Source: Prostheceraeus crozeri (lineage: Eukaryota > Platyhelminthes > Polycladida > Euryleptidae). From it: a DNA stretch of 64,000 nucleotides. The stretch is taken from the NCBI GenBank assembly GCA_907163375.1, contig CAJQUW010008761.1:1-64000 (forward strand), in the 5' to 3' direction. Made by a program: the position numbers and the translations under genes. Positions 1-9,665 of this stretch are shown piece by piece (within the stretch, counting starts at the first letter, position 1; each line of letters begins with the position of its first letter). The notes beneath the pieces are model-generated. The model searched no databases and was not told the DNA's origin. It saw only the letters and a program-made list of their open reading frames with translations.

Positions 1-4
1 CCAT

Positions 5-187
5 GTGACGTCACTGAAACGAAAAAATCGATATTCAACATCTTCACGTTTTGGTGAACAGACGTATAGTTTGACTGATGAATCACACTTTATCCATACC
101 TTGTCATCGAGAGGAATCTTGATCCGAGTCTTATGGTTGTCAATGAGATCCGCAAAGTCTTTCAGTGAAGGCAATGATCAATACTAA
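5..187 (+). CDS. Short open frame at the window edge, unknown
   Basis: A 60-codon frame, basic and serine-rich at its start, with no recognised domain. It converges on the polymerase gene, with the three stem-loops at 374-544 between them. It may be the last exon of a gene to the left, or chance. No function can be assigned. Confidence 0.15.
   Translation: MTSLKRKNRYSTSSRFGEQTYSLTDESHFIHTLSSRGILIRVLWLSMRSAKSFSEGNDQY
6..13. promoter_or_regulatory. CRE-like palindrome TGACGTCA
   Basis: A perfect TGACGTCA, the consensus CREB/ATF site. The same 8-mer lies upstream of the polymerase TATA box at 4501-4508. Whether the two are functionally linked is inference; a single 8-mer can occur by chance. 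Confidence 0.3.
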
Positions 188-373
188 TGCAAACGCCACG
201 ATGTTTTCGATCACTATTTGCTATTGAATGACGAAATGCTATTCTTTTAGAATTTGTTATGTGAACGTTTTGAACGTCACTAAGTTTCCATGTTCTAATG
301 TAATGAGGCATGTTCCGAAAGCTATGTTTCAAATTTAAGTTTAATGTTTGCCTAAAGTTTGTTATTTTATTAG

Positions 374-544
374 CTCAACATATCGGAATGATGTTGAGTA
401 CAAATTCTTCACATATTCATTCACATTAGGACTACCTATTTATTAGTAATCATTTCTACATATCGGAAAGATGTAGAAATTTCAATTTTAGTAAGACTAC
501 TTATGTATTAGTAAGTGTTGCTACATGTCGGAAGATGCAGCAAT
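374..544. repeat. Three stem-loops with a shared loop and covarying stems
   Basis: Three hairpins lie at 374-398, 452-480 and 517-544. The stems are CTCAACAT/ATGTTGAG (8 bp), ATTTCTACAT/ATGTAGAAAT (10 bp) and GTTGCTACAT/ATGCAGCAAT (10 positions, one mismatch and one G-T). The loops are ATCGGAATG, ATCGGAAAG and GTCGGAAG. The loop is kept while the stem bases change in pairs. Units two and three also share flanks of the form ACTACYTAT-TATTAGTAA, so they look like diverged tandem units 65-80 bp apart. They sit just downstream of the polymerase gene (minus strand). A role in transcript 3'-end formation or in replication is inference. Confidence 0.65.
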
Positions 545-590
545 CACAAGATCTATTACAAGTGGAATATTATATTGTTTTTATTTAGAC

Positions 591-3500
591 TTATTCTACA
601 TCACCTGTGACAGGAAGGCATCTCCTTCTCTTCGACGGTGGGGGAAGACCTAGGCTATAGTGTCCATATGGTAATGATAAATTTTTATCCAGCCAACAGC
701 GCTTATCCTCCCAAAGTGAAAGACCTCGCTTCCTAAATGATTTTGTGCTAACTATGTGATTTTTTGAATTTATAATTGTCATATCTTCAGTTGTATCATT
801 CTCACTATAATAGACACTCCTATAGTCATCATGTTTCAATTTTTTAACTGCTGCTCTCTGAATTCCTTTTGCACGTTTGATGCTATGATTCGTAGAGTCT
901 AGATATTTCATGGAATACATTTTCGGTTTTAGTAGGATCATTTCCTCAAGCAACTTTCCAGCACACTCATCCTTAAAACAACCTAATCTAGCTTTGTTTG
1001 TAGTTGAGTATAGTCGGTGATGACTGTCATAGTTTGAAGAGTCAAACTTTTCACCGAAGTATAGAAGTATATCTTCCAGACGGACAGATGGTGATGTGTA
1101 TAAACATAGGAAGAAACTATCGGTATCACCTCCACAAAGTCGCGTTCTATTTATCAGTGGACATCCTTTTAGATCATTGTAATATAATTGATACATTTCC
1201 AACTTACTATAGTCAAGTACTGCTTGACCAACATATATTAATTTATTTAAAACTATTGAAGGTTTGTACATTTCCATACCAACCAGATCTTCATCAAATA
1301 TTTTGTGTTGAACATAGAGAGGATGATTTGACAATTTCAGTAGTTGTTTCTCATTGTTGACTAGTTTAAATTTTTTCCTTCTCCTTACATTTTCCATTGT
1401 TTTACCATATAAAGAATTATTTTTCAATTTGTAGAATGACTTTTCGAAGTCAGTGTTTGATTGAGCCCTCTTTTGAGAGTTCATATCAATGTATGTTTTT
1501 AACCAAGGCTTTTGTGTGAATTTTATGCCACTATGAATCTTCTTGATTCTCATGCCCATGCTCAAGTAAAATTTTAAAATTGAATAGTGGACTACATAAT
1601 TTTCCCTATCAAATTGATGGAGCAGAAGTTTCTTGATAGAAGAAAAATGTGTATTTGGTCTTACTTTTTCATATAGATTTTTCATATAGTGTGAAAACAT
1701 TCTCTTTTCAATCATCTGCATTTCTGGAGCTAATGGGAAATCGGCAGTGTCATCATGAATGGCTGCAGGATACTCTAAATCTAAATCAAAAATGTAGCCG
1801 ATTTCACCATCATCATCTATATTTTGAACATTTTCTTCATTTAAAAAATTATCTAATTCACTTTCATTCAACCATTTGAAATTTGAGTGGGGTAGATTTC
1901 TACTGAGTGAAGAACCATAAAGGTTATTAACATCTAAGTAGGTCAAATGTCGACTTTCATGTGTATTATTTCCTAATTCTTCAATGCGTGCACGCGCTCG
2001 GTGAATGTTGGTGAAAGTCATACCCCCTCTAATTCCTCGTTCAAATAGATTGTACATATTTTCATCTTGTATGTAGTGTGGGGGATCATTGGAAGAGAAA
2101 TTTAGTGCTGAGGTAAAGCTAAGATGTGGGAGACTGACAAAATGTACAGGTCGACTTCATCCTCACGTTGACTCAATGCTCTAAACACTTCAAATATGTC
2201 TGCCAACAATAAAACATCTAACTTCAGATATGCCAGCATGTAATCACCAAATGTGCTACAATTAAATTCAATCCACGCCTTGTTAGCGTGTTCATATTCA
2301 CTATCGGAACAGTGCTCACGAGTAAGATCATTATAGAATTCAAATTGTGGTGGTAGACAGTCTTCCGTCAACGTGTTTAAGTTTTTGAAGTATGAATATG
2401 GAAACACTCCCTTCTGATATAAAACATTATCACTTAATTGTGGAAATTCTACCCTTAATGTCTCTACATGCTCATACGTTTGCAAGCCCTTGGCTAATTC
2501 ACTCAAGGATGCACTTAGAAATTGATATGAGTCTAAGAATTTTAGTTTAAAGTATACTGTCTTCCCTTTGTATTCATTTACAGGGACACTGGCGGATAAA
2601 GTTATATATTTTTCAGCAGTTGCTGCTACAACATCTAATTTCCAAGACTTCATTCTTCCAATCGCTTTATAGCAAACGATGTGGCTATCATAATTTTTAA
2701 AATTGTGGAAAAATATGGGGAGCTCCCGTCTGTTAAGTCTTAACCGGAGATTGCATTTCCTACATAATGTTTGCCTATATCGTCCGGTGATATGATCATG
2801 ATCACGAACTTTTATGACTTCATCGCTGAATTTTGATTTACATTTGTTGCAACATTCTGCATTCTCATGGCGTGCTTTTTCATCCGCTGACAGTGACATT
2901 GGCTGCCTAGTTGTTGCACATTGGTTGTCATATAAGTCTTGGGCTACAGTTTCTAAGTGGTGCAAGAAACCAATAATGCAATTTTCACCTTCAAAGAGGT
3001 AATACTTGTTTTCAAATTTTGATTGAAGGGCATTATGCCAGACATGATAAGCTCCAATGGCCGCAGGTTTATGTATTTTATTATCAATGTAGCACTCTAT
3101 ATCTGCATAAATTACTAAAGGAGGACTTAGTTGATATTCCATGCTACTTGTTAGTACTTTTAGATCCGATGGCATTTTTTCTATTTGTGCTTTTCCTCGA
3201 ATACAAAACTGGAAGTGTCGTTCTAGTGTTGTTTTATATGTGAATGACTGAGTGCATCTTTCGCAGAAGTATTTATGTCTTTTTAAAGTTCTCCTATACA
3301 ATCTTGACAGCTTTGGAATTCCACAATAGTGTGCTACTCCATTGTTTAGAATTAGCAAAATATTAACCGTTTGCCTACCAGTAAAGTTACTATTGTAACG
3401 AACACCTTTGAGTCCATTTTCATAAAAGTGAATGTTAATTTTAATATCATTATTTTTCTCAAATTTTGGAATATCTTTGATTGATACTGGTGTGGAAATG

Positions 3501-4447
3501 CCTTCCATATTTAGCTCAGATGTCCACTCACTATATGATTTTACTTCATTCCTTGAATAAGGTACTTCATTATAATGCAATATTGATAAAACTGCATATA
3601 GGAAGCAATCATTTGCATTTGAATTAACATTAATGACAGCTTTAGAGTTTTTTAACTTCTTTGGTAGAGGAAATGATTGTCCACCTGACAGTATTGGACT
3701 TGTTATTACATTGAACTCTATATTTTGTACATCATCTATAATCCAATTGCTACCCTTTTTTGTGAAGGCTTCAATATGATTTATTAGACTATTTAGATGA
3801 TCCTGAAACCAAGCATCATAGTCATAAATATAGTTTGAGGATGATGAGGTAAAGTGTGCGAGAAAAGTTTCTTCTTCTTGAGGATTAGAACGGACATAAC
3901 GAATTTGTGCAATCAGACGACCGCGCAATTGATAGCTCCTTAGTAAGTCAGACACTAAATTCCCTAACATGGAACGCATGCTTTCTAAGAATGATGTTAT
4001 GTCCACAGTAGGTGTTGTTGGCGTGATATCATACACACGTGCATGGCCATTGAGTGCGCTTTCACTGAGACTAACAGTTCCATAGTTATTATGCATATTC
4101 ATCTCACTATTTGTGTTATGTACATTCATATGCTGTCGAAATCTACTTATAGAGTTATACGTTTTGCCACACCGAGAGCAGTATTGCATAAAGTTTTGTA
4201 TGTTAGTTGAAGCGCTGGTTGTTGGCTTAGAAGTAGATCTATTTTGATTATTTGAATTTGACTCTGTTATGCTATCATTCGGTTTATTATTGCATACAAG
4301 TTTATGCCTCTTAAGATTATCCATCCTATTCGTCTTATATGGACACTTGTTACATTGATATGTTTTTCCTAACTTACAAAATTTTTCATGTCGTTGCAAA
4401 TTGCCTATGAGAGTGAACACTTTTCCACACTTGGTACAGAAAACCAT
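591..4447 (-). pseudogene. Protein-primed family-B DNA polymerase of the virus-like element (broken)
   Basis: Family-B DNA polymerase of the group found in Polintons, adintoviruses and relatives; it would copy the element's linear DNA. From the N-terminus (high coordinates): two C2H2-like fingers and a third Cys/His finger, then a linker. Next comes a domain with the pattern ANDCFLYAVLS ... HYCGIPKLSRL, often seen ahead of this polymerase type and resembling a cysteine-peptidase fold. Then follow another finger, a Cys/His endonuclease VII-like patch (CRKCNLRLR) and exonuclease-like segments (FFHNFKNYDSH). The palm motifs are present: DVNNLYG (A), NSLYGKTMEN (B) and GDTDS (C), followed by a KRAKG-type motif. 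The region is broken at about one place; its total size is near that usual for the family. The start is supported by a TATA box about 32 bp upstream. An AATAAA on the minus strand lies just past the end. Confidence 0.85.
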
Positions 4448-4478
4448 GATTATTGATGAGGATTGAAATTAGCAAGCC

Positions 4479-4508
4479 CTTATATACATCTACCATCTAA
4501 TGACGTCA
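4479..4508 (-). promoter_or_regulatory. Polymerase promoter: TATA box with upstream CRE-like site
   Basis: On the minus strand TATATAAG lies at 4486-4479, about 32 bp before the polymerase ATG, so the transcript would start almost at the ATG. A perfect TGACGTCA palindrome (4501-4508) lies 15 bp further upstream. Both are seen directly; use as a promoter is inference. Confidence 0.5.
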
Positions 4509-4598
4509 GCGTCATCACCAGCCAATACCGTATGTTCCGATCTGTTGTAAAGAGAAAACACATAAAATTTTCAGTAATTAATTTTCAAAGAAAAAAAG

Positions 4599-7190
4599 TC
4601 AAAGTTTAACACACTTCACAATACCATTGTGGTACAACTTCAAGTGGCTGCAGCTTTCACTGCAGCCACCCAAGTCGTCCATCCTCGTTAGACGCACCTT
4701 ACTAATAACATTGTCTCTGCACTCGATGTGCACCAATGTTTCCTTGTCATGTCTCTGAATGTTGGTCACTTGCGAGGCCAACAGGAGGTTTGATTGAGTT
4801 ATATTTTGTAAGGACTCAACCAAACCTCTGTTGTCGTGCATTAGCTGAGCCTCACGAGCCTCGGACTCCTTCAGACGCTCTTGGCAACGCCGTAGCTTGG
4901 ACTCAATGTCTTCCTCCGTCGTTGCGTCGAGGTCGACATCATACTCTCGCACTGGGAGAGGGGCCTTGGGAACTGTAGCAGGAGCTGCGGCGGGGATAGG
5001 AGGTGTCGCGGAGGAAGGAGCTGCGGCTGGGATCGGAGGTGACGGAGAGGAAGGAGCTGCGGGCGTTGGAGGGGGTGGGATCGGAGGTGCCGGACAAGAA
5101 GGAACTGCGGGCGATAGAGGACGCACAGGGGATGGAGGAGCAAGCGTCATCATCGGGGACAGCGGCAGGCGGACGCTCCAGCTGGGGATGCCCGGATGTG
5201 GCTGAAGGACACCTCTGCCTGTGAGGCACACATGACGGACTCCTGTAAACAAAGGAAACAATTGTTTATTAGGATAATTGTCAACAAAGTAAGTTTCAAA
5301 ATGTTTTAATAGAAAATTCTACACTGAAGCAGTTAACCAAGCTTCATACTTACATTAGTAACAGATTCATCGTCATCATCGGATGACGATGTTGGAGAAT
5401 CGTCGGATGAGGATGATGTTGGAGAATCCTCGGATGAGGATGATTCGCGTATGGAGTAGGGCCTCTCCTCATTGTCCTCAATGGACGTGGTTGTCGCTGG
5501 CGTGCTTAAAAAGCTCCTATGCTTTTTAAGGGATAGAGATCGCACAGCCTGCAGCGGAAAAATGTGACAATATGTTTATATAAAGTGATAGACATAGACA
5601 GGTTTTCAAGGTGTTGTTGTTGTCTGTTATCTGAGCGTAGACCACAGCAATCACACTTACGGGGCTAGAAGCGAGTTTTTTGTCTCCTGGAGAATTCCCT
5701 CGAGGCAGCTTCGGGCATGCGGGGATTGATTGAACACTTGGAAACAGCTAAAAAAGAGATTCATATTTGATTTCTTCTTAGAAACTATTAAGCAAATTAA
5801 TTTGTTACCTTTCGCAAGTTTTCCACCACGTTTCCATCTTCAAACCCGACTGTCATCGCTTGAGGTGGTTCAGTCTGAAATGTTTTAACAACATTGATTT
5901 AATTATGCATATGAATGATAACCCAAGTAAATAGATTCTCACATCTTTAACGATGAGTTTTTTCTGCACCAACACCTTTGTCTTCTTCGGTGGGGGCATC
6001 ACCAAATCCTGAAATGTGTAAACGACATATGCTTATATTGACTTAATGAAGTAGCATTTTATCTATCCCCAGTGGATCAGTTATTCGTTGAAACTAGGAT
6101 TGACATCACTTACCTCTAAATCGCTCAAGGTCTCGTCGACAAATTCTCGGGACTTAGGGGCCTTCTTGGGAGCGCGAGACTTAGGGGCTTTCTTGGGAGG
6201 CTGTTGAGGTTCGTCCACCTGGGATAAAACACCTTCCACCGGCCTGTCCTTCGAAAAGAGGCGTTGCAACTTCTTTTTTTCATGACTAGAAGTCAAATTG
6301 ATCCCTTTCCGTCCATTCTCAAGAGCACAGGGGGTATGACGAACAATGAAGGCCTTCGCCGAATCGGTGTTAGCCTTCATATCACTCCTTTCATACGTCC
6401 TACAGGAAAGGCAGTAGATGTAGGAGCAGTCTTCTCGGAAGGTGCACTCCTTGTGCCCGCTTTTGTTCGCATGTCGAACGGGCAGTTGGCAAGTCTCACA
6501 GAAATGGAAGATGAGACGTTGCCGTGCGATGCTTTCTTGTCGAACCATTTCTGTAGAGGATAAAAAAATTTTATTATAATTTAATCTCTTTTTAAATGAG
6601 AAATCATTTATGTACCATCTTCAAACCTTTATTAAGTACTAGATTAATATTTGACAAATCTTAAGAAGAAATAAAATTTGAAGTTGAAATTGAAACCGAA
6701 AGTCGAAAATTAGATATTTATTCGAAAAGGGTTAGCTCATAAGAAGAGTTGAAATTTGGAAACAGCTGATTTACTATTATTTAATTTCGAAATTAATTTA
6801 ATGAAATGAAAGTGAAATTTCGAAAATTTCAACCAATCCTCAATTTGTTTAATTAAACAAGCTTGAATTTTATACATCTGTTAGCAGATGACAGACTGAA
6901 TATTTAAAATGGATGAAGGCTTTATTTAGGTATCTTTTATTTATAAACAAACTGTGAAAATCTTGTTGATTCAAATACACTTACATTTAAACTGATATAT
7001 TCATGTCTCTCGCTCAGTGACTTAATATAGGATGAAAAATTAAAAAAACATGGTTAATAATATAACATAAAGTGTTCCTATCCTAAAAACCCAAGCTTCT
7101 ATATTTAAAGCTATTTGGTTATAAAAACTTAATAATGTTCCTACTCCCGAATATCCTATAAAGTAGCACAACATGACAATGAAACTCACT
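4599..7190 (-). CDS. Multi-exon gene of the virus-like element: Cys/His-rich, acidic and coiled-coil parts, unknown function
   Basis: A chain of minus-strand open stretches separated by short gaps that start with GT and end with AG. The first coding part (to 6,548) is Cys/His-rich (CETC, CSYIYCLSC), suggesting zinc binding, followed by Lys/Pro-rich repeats (KKAPKSR). Short middle parts lie near 6.0, 5.85 and 5.7 kb. A Ser/Asp/Glu-rich acidic part follows at 5.35-5.55 kb. The last part (4.6-5.24 kb) is a Pro/Ala/Ser repeat tract and then a predicted coiled coil ending in a Cys/His cluster. An AG acceptor sits just before the first ATG, and a GTGAGT donor at 7,189-7,184 follows a likely untranslated first exon below the TATA box. 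The family is not recognised. A DNA-binding or structural role is inference only. Confidence 0.5.
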
Positions 7191-7292
7191 TCAGAATTGT
7201 AATAAGAACCGGAGAACGGAGGAACGAAGAGCGACGTCTGTTATGGACACTAAATAATTTGAAAATGAGTGAAAATTCGTTGTGTGCAACTT

Positions 7293-7301
7293 CTTTATAT
7301 A
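7293..7301 (-). promoter_or_regulatory. TATA box (TATATAAAG) for the multi-exon gene
   Basis: TATATAAAG on the minus strand, about 30 bp before a plausible transcript start and about 100 bp before a GTGAGT donor. It matches the style of the other TATA boxes in this element. Confidence 0.4.
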
Positions 7302-7620
7302 TGAAATTGACAAAGCAACTATGAACAAAGACCTTATGACATCACATCCTGGAATTGGTACGGTTAAACAAAATTGATAACTCAAACAAGAATTGGAACA
7401 GCTGGTTTATTTTTAACCTTAGAAATGGAAGTGCCATCATATGTGTTGAAAGATTTCTACATGTAAACAGTAGAGTGAATTCAAAGTAATATGAACTGAT
7501 GGACTGATGTATTATTTGATATACATGTTATTATTAATAGTCATATAATGATTCATATTTGAATTGAAGATATAAACGTGTGATTTGAATAGAACATTAA
7601 ATTTGAATTAAGCGCTAAAT

Positions 7621-7701
7621 TTCGAAAATTCAAATTTCGCGCCAAAATGTGAATAATCAAATTTAAATATTTTTTCGAAAATTTGAATTTCGCGCCAAAA
7701 T
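7621..7701. promoter_or_regulatory. Duplicated E2F-type sites
   Basis: Two direct copies of a 28-bp segment (7621-7648 and 7674-7701; 26 of 28 identical), each containing TTTCGCGCCAAAA, the reverse complement of TTTTGGCGCGAAA. This matches the full E2F consensus TTTSSCGCGAAA. They lie 320-400 bp upstream of the TATA box of the multi-exon minus gene. E2F control would tie the element's expression to host S phase; that is inference from known E2F biology. Confidence 0.55.
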
Positions 7702-7710
7702 TAAAATACT

Positions 7711-7812
7711 AGGGTTAGGGTTAGGGTTAGGGTTAAGGTTAGGGTTAGGGTTAAGGTTAAGGTTAAGGTTAAGGTTAGGGTTAGGGTTAGGGTTAAGGTT
7801 AGGGTTAGGGTA
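7711..7812 (+). repeat. Telomere-like hexamer tract, (TTAGGG)n mixed with (TTAAGG)n
   Basis: About 17 hexamers in tandem: TTAGGG (the common metazoan telomere repeat) interspersed with TTAAGG, then a short degenerate end. It is too mixed for an active chromosome end. It could be an interstitial telomeric tract, a repaired break, or part of the element's own ends. Confidence 0.85.
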
Positions 7813-7851
7813 AGGGAAGCAAGAAGAGTATCTATGGCACCCGGAACCCAT

Positions 7852-7902
7852 GGGTAAATAAATTTTCGAGTGCGCGAAGCGCAATAGAAAATTTATTTAC
7901 CC
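7852..7902. repeat. Cruciform with 16-bp stem and GCGAAGC cap
   Basis: A perfect 16-bp inverted repeat (GGGTAAATAAATTTTC and its complement, 7852-7867 and 7887-7902) encloses a second small palindrome, TGCGC-GAA-GCGCA (7871-7883). The inner part contains GCGAAGC, the extraordinarily stable DNA mini-hairpin known from studies of short oligonucleotides and related to hairpins at phage replication origins. Confidence 0.75.
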
Positions 7903-7913
7903 TATAATCCGAA

Positions 7914-7946
7914 AAATTTCGAGGGCGCGAAGCGCCCGAGAAATTT
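7914..7946. repeat. Second cruciform with the same GCGAAGC cap, next to a C run
   Basis: Outer stem AAATTTC/GAAATTT (7914-7920, 7940-7946), tandem GA/GA opposed bases, then inner stem GGGCGC-GAA-GCGCCC (7923-7937). It shares the core GCGCGAAGCGC with the first cruciform 40 bp away. Eleven C residues follow at 7952-7962. Confidence 0.7.
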
Positions 7947-7982
7947 TGAGGCCCCCCCCCCCGCCGTGTATGAAGTGTATGA

Positions 7983-8019
7983 AGGTCAAAGGTCAAGGTC
8001 AGGTCTAAGGTCAAGGTCA
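7983..8019 (+). promoter_or_regulatory. Cluster of AGGTCA nuclear-receptor half-sites
   Basis: AGGTCA occurs at 7983, 7990, 7996, 8008 and 8014, with AGGTCT at 8001. The first two form a direct repeat spaced by one base (DR1, the HNF4/RXR type), and several are preceded by TCA (the ERR/SF-1 extended half-site). It may equally be a decayed hexamer satellite. Confidence 0.4.
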
Positions 8020-8121
8020 AGTGTAGAGGTTTGTATATTATGATCATTTTTGGTTGTAAAACTTTAACTTTGAAAATTTGTAAACTTAGTCATTTTTGTA
8101 AAAAAACTTGGAATTTTTCAA

Positions 8122-8427
8122 GTTGCATACCGATGCATACAACTAGGATTTTTTCATCAAATGGGTACATACAATATATCATTCGAATGCTCTTTTCATG
8201 CTGATTCTAATGGTGTATTGTATGACACATGTATGACATAAAACTAGAGAGCTACATGTCTTTAAAGAATGGGCTAAAAACTTAGTGAATTTAAAAATCT
8301 AACATTTGTCTGCTTGCATACAGTTGCATACAACTAGGATTTTCCCATCGAATAGGTACATACCTTATATCATTCTAAAGGTCTTTTCATTCTCATTCTT
8401 ATGGTGTCGTGTATGACACATGTATGA
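8122..8427. repeat. Two direct copies of a ~115-bp segment, period 191 bp
   Basis: Copy one (about 8122-8237) and copy two (about 8313-8427) share GCATACAACTAGGATTTT, GGTACATAC, TATATCATTC, TCTTTTCAT, ATGGTGT and TGTATGACACATGTATGA in the same order, with the start of the shared block exactly 191 bp apart. No coding potential is seen. The rest of 8,020-8,680 is AT-rich with nothing else recognised. Confidence 0.7.
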
Positions 8428-8685
8428 TATCATCCTGGACTGCTACAAGCATTTTAAAATTAACAACATAACTGTTTCTTTAAAAGTTATATGTTCCTAT
8501 TTATTTCAAGTTGAAGTCTTCATACTTGATTTTTGTTTCAATTCAGTTATTGAACATCATTAATTGTAGATAGTTATTCCCCTTTCCCATTCAGACCTTA
8601 ATTGAAGACCGATTTGTGAAATGATAAAACAAGTCTGTTCATATATACAAATGAATATTAAATAAAGAGATTAAGAAAAAACACA

Positions 8686-9150
8686 CTAAATGTCATCAAG
8701 GTAAGGAAAGGGTACAAGTTTTTTCAAGTCCACTTGCACATGGATCCTGGTCTTCTTGGGCGCACAGGGACAGCGACGTGGTGTGTCAAGGTCGATGACC
8801 GAAAATTCGAGAGCGGTTGTGAGGTTCCGCTCGTTCGGCTCCATCCTCATGAACACCCGTTTGGTGTGATACTTTTTCGGGGCGTTCTTGACTTTGACCG
8901 TGACCCGTCCATAAAGTGGCGTTCGCATGGACTTCTTATTCATGTGACGCATCGTCTCAATTGATACGTCACTATCCTCATCACTCGAGTAGTCGGGCGA
9001 TGCAGGGGCTTGGGTGAACACCACCGGCTCCTCGTTTGGTGTTGTCGATCGCTCCATCGGAGATTGGGGAGGTGTACTGGTACGTTCCACTGGCGAAGTG
9101 GTACGATCAGCAGTACCGTTCTCAACTGCGGCTTTCTGTTTGCGATCCAT
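8686..9150 (-). CDS. Unknown 154-aa protein of the virus-like element
   Basis: Residues 1-70 are Ser/Thr/Pro-rich with several SP/TP sites (TSPVERTSTPPQSP) and an acidic patch (SSDEDSD), likely disordered. Residues 80-154 are basic with alternating hydrophobics (GRVTVKVKNAPKK, RIHVQVDLKK), suggesting a small beta-rich domain, and carry one CPC pair. It is transcribed away from the 9375-9665 gene across a shared 224-bp promoter region with TATATAAG at 9239-9232. It matches no family I recognise. Confidence 0.5.
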   Translation of the reverse strand: MDRKQKAAVENGTADRTTSPVERTSTPPQSPMERSTTPNEEPVVFTQAPASPDYSSDEDSDVSIETMRHMNKKSMRTPLYGRVTVKVKNAPKKYHTKRVFMRMEPNERNLTTALEFSVIDLDTPRRCPCAPKKTRIHVQVDLKKLVPFPYLDDI

Positions 9151-9231
9151 TATGACTTGTAGATTTAAAATAATTGTAACTTGTAAACGTGAGGATTAGA
9201 ACCTTTGATAAGAATTGGTACAAACCTCGGA

Positions 9232-9318
9232 CTTATATACTTTTTAAACAAAGGAAATCCTAACAGCCAATCAGAGAGGTACCGAACTTCCCTAAAGAAT
9301 ATATATAACTATATAAAG
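9232..9318. promoter_or_regulatory. Divergent promoter with two TATA boxes
   Basis: Minus-strand TATATAAG at 9239-9232 serves the 8686-9150 gene, and plus-strand TATATAAAG at 9310-9318 serves the 9375-9665 gene. The boxes are about 70 bp apart, so the two transcripts share one short control region. Confidence 0.5.
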
Positions 9319-9374
9319 GATGACATTGTTCCAAACTGTTAAGTACTTATCCTCAACGTTCCATAACAAGAAGC

Positions 9375-9665
9375 ATGTCCTCAAAACCACTATTTTATTT
9401 TCAAAATGACAGCCAAGTCATTATGGGAGGTCAGTTGGACATGACCATGCATCTGTCTTGCGGCTGCAAAGTGGCCCTATGGAAGACCTTGACTGTCTCT
9501 GCACTTCAAAGGCGGAATGGACTACCGGTGAAGTGTCCGGTACACGAATGTGACCATGACTTTAGTAAAAATCCGACATTCCATGAGTGGTGTGATGACT
9601 TCTTGAAGATCATGGAGTCGCCTGAGGGACGTGATTTGCACCCCTCATTTATTTTTCACGCTTAA
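9375..9665 (+). CDS. Small Cys/His-rich protein of the virus-like element (96 aa), unknown
   Basis: An open frame 57 bp downstream of a TATATAAAG box. Cys/His positions (HLSCGC around residue 30, CPVHECDH around 54-61) suggest one metal site; WCDDF and a short acidic/hydrophobic tail follow. An ATTAAA signal overlaps the stop codon. It pairs head-to-head with the 8686-9150 gene. It is not recognised. The compact single-exon form and strong promoter suggest an early viral-type gene, which is inference. Confidence 0.5.
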   Translation: MSSKPLFYFQNDSQVIMGGQLDMTMHLSCGCKVALWKTLTVSALQRRNGLPVKCPVHECDHDFSKNPTFHEWCDDFLKIMESPEGRDLHPSFIFHA

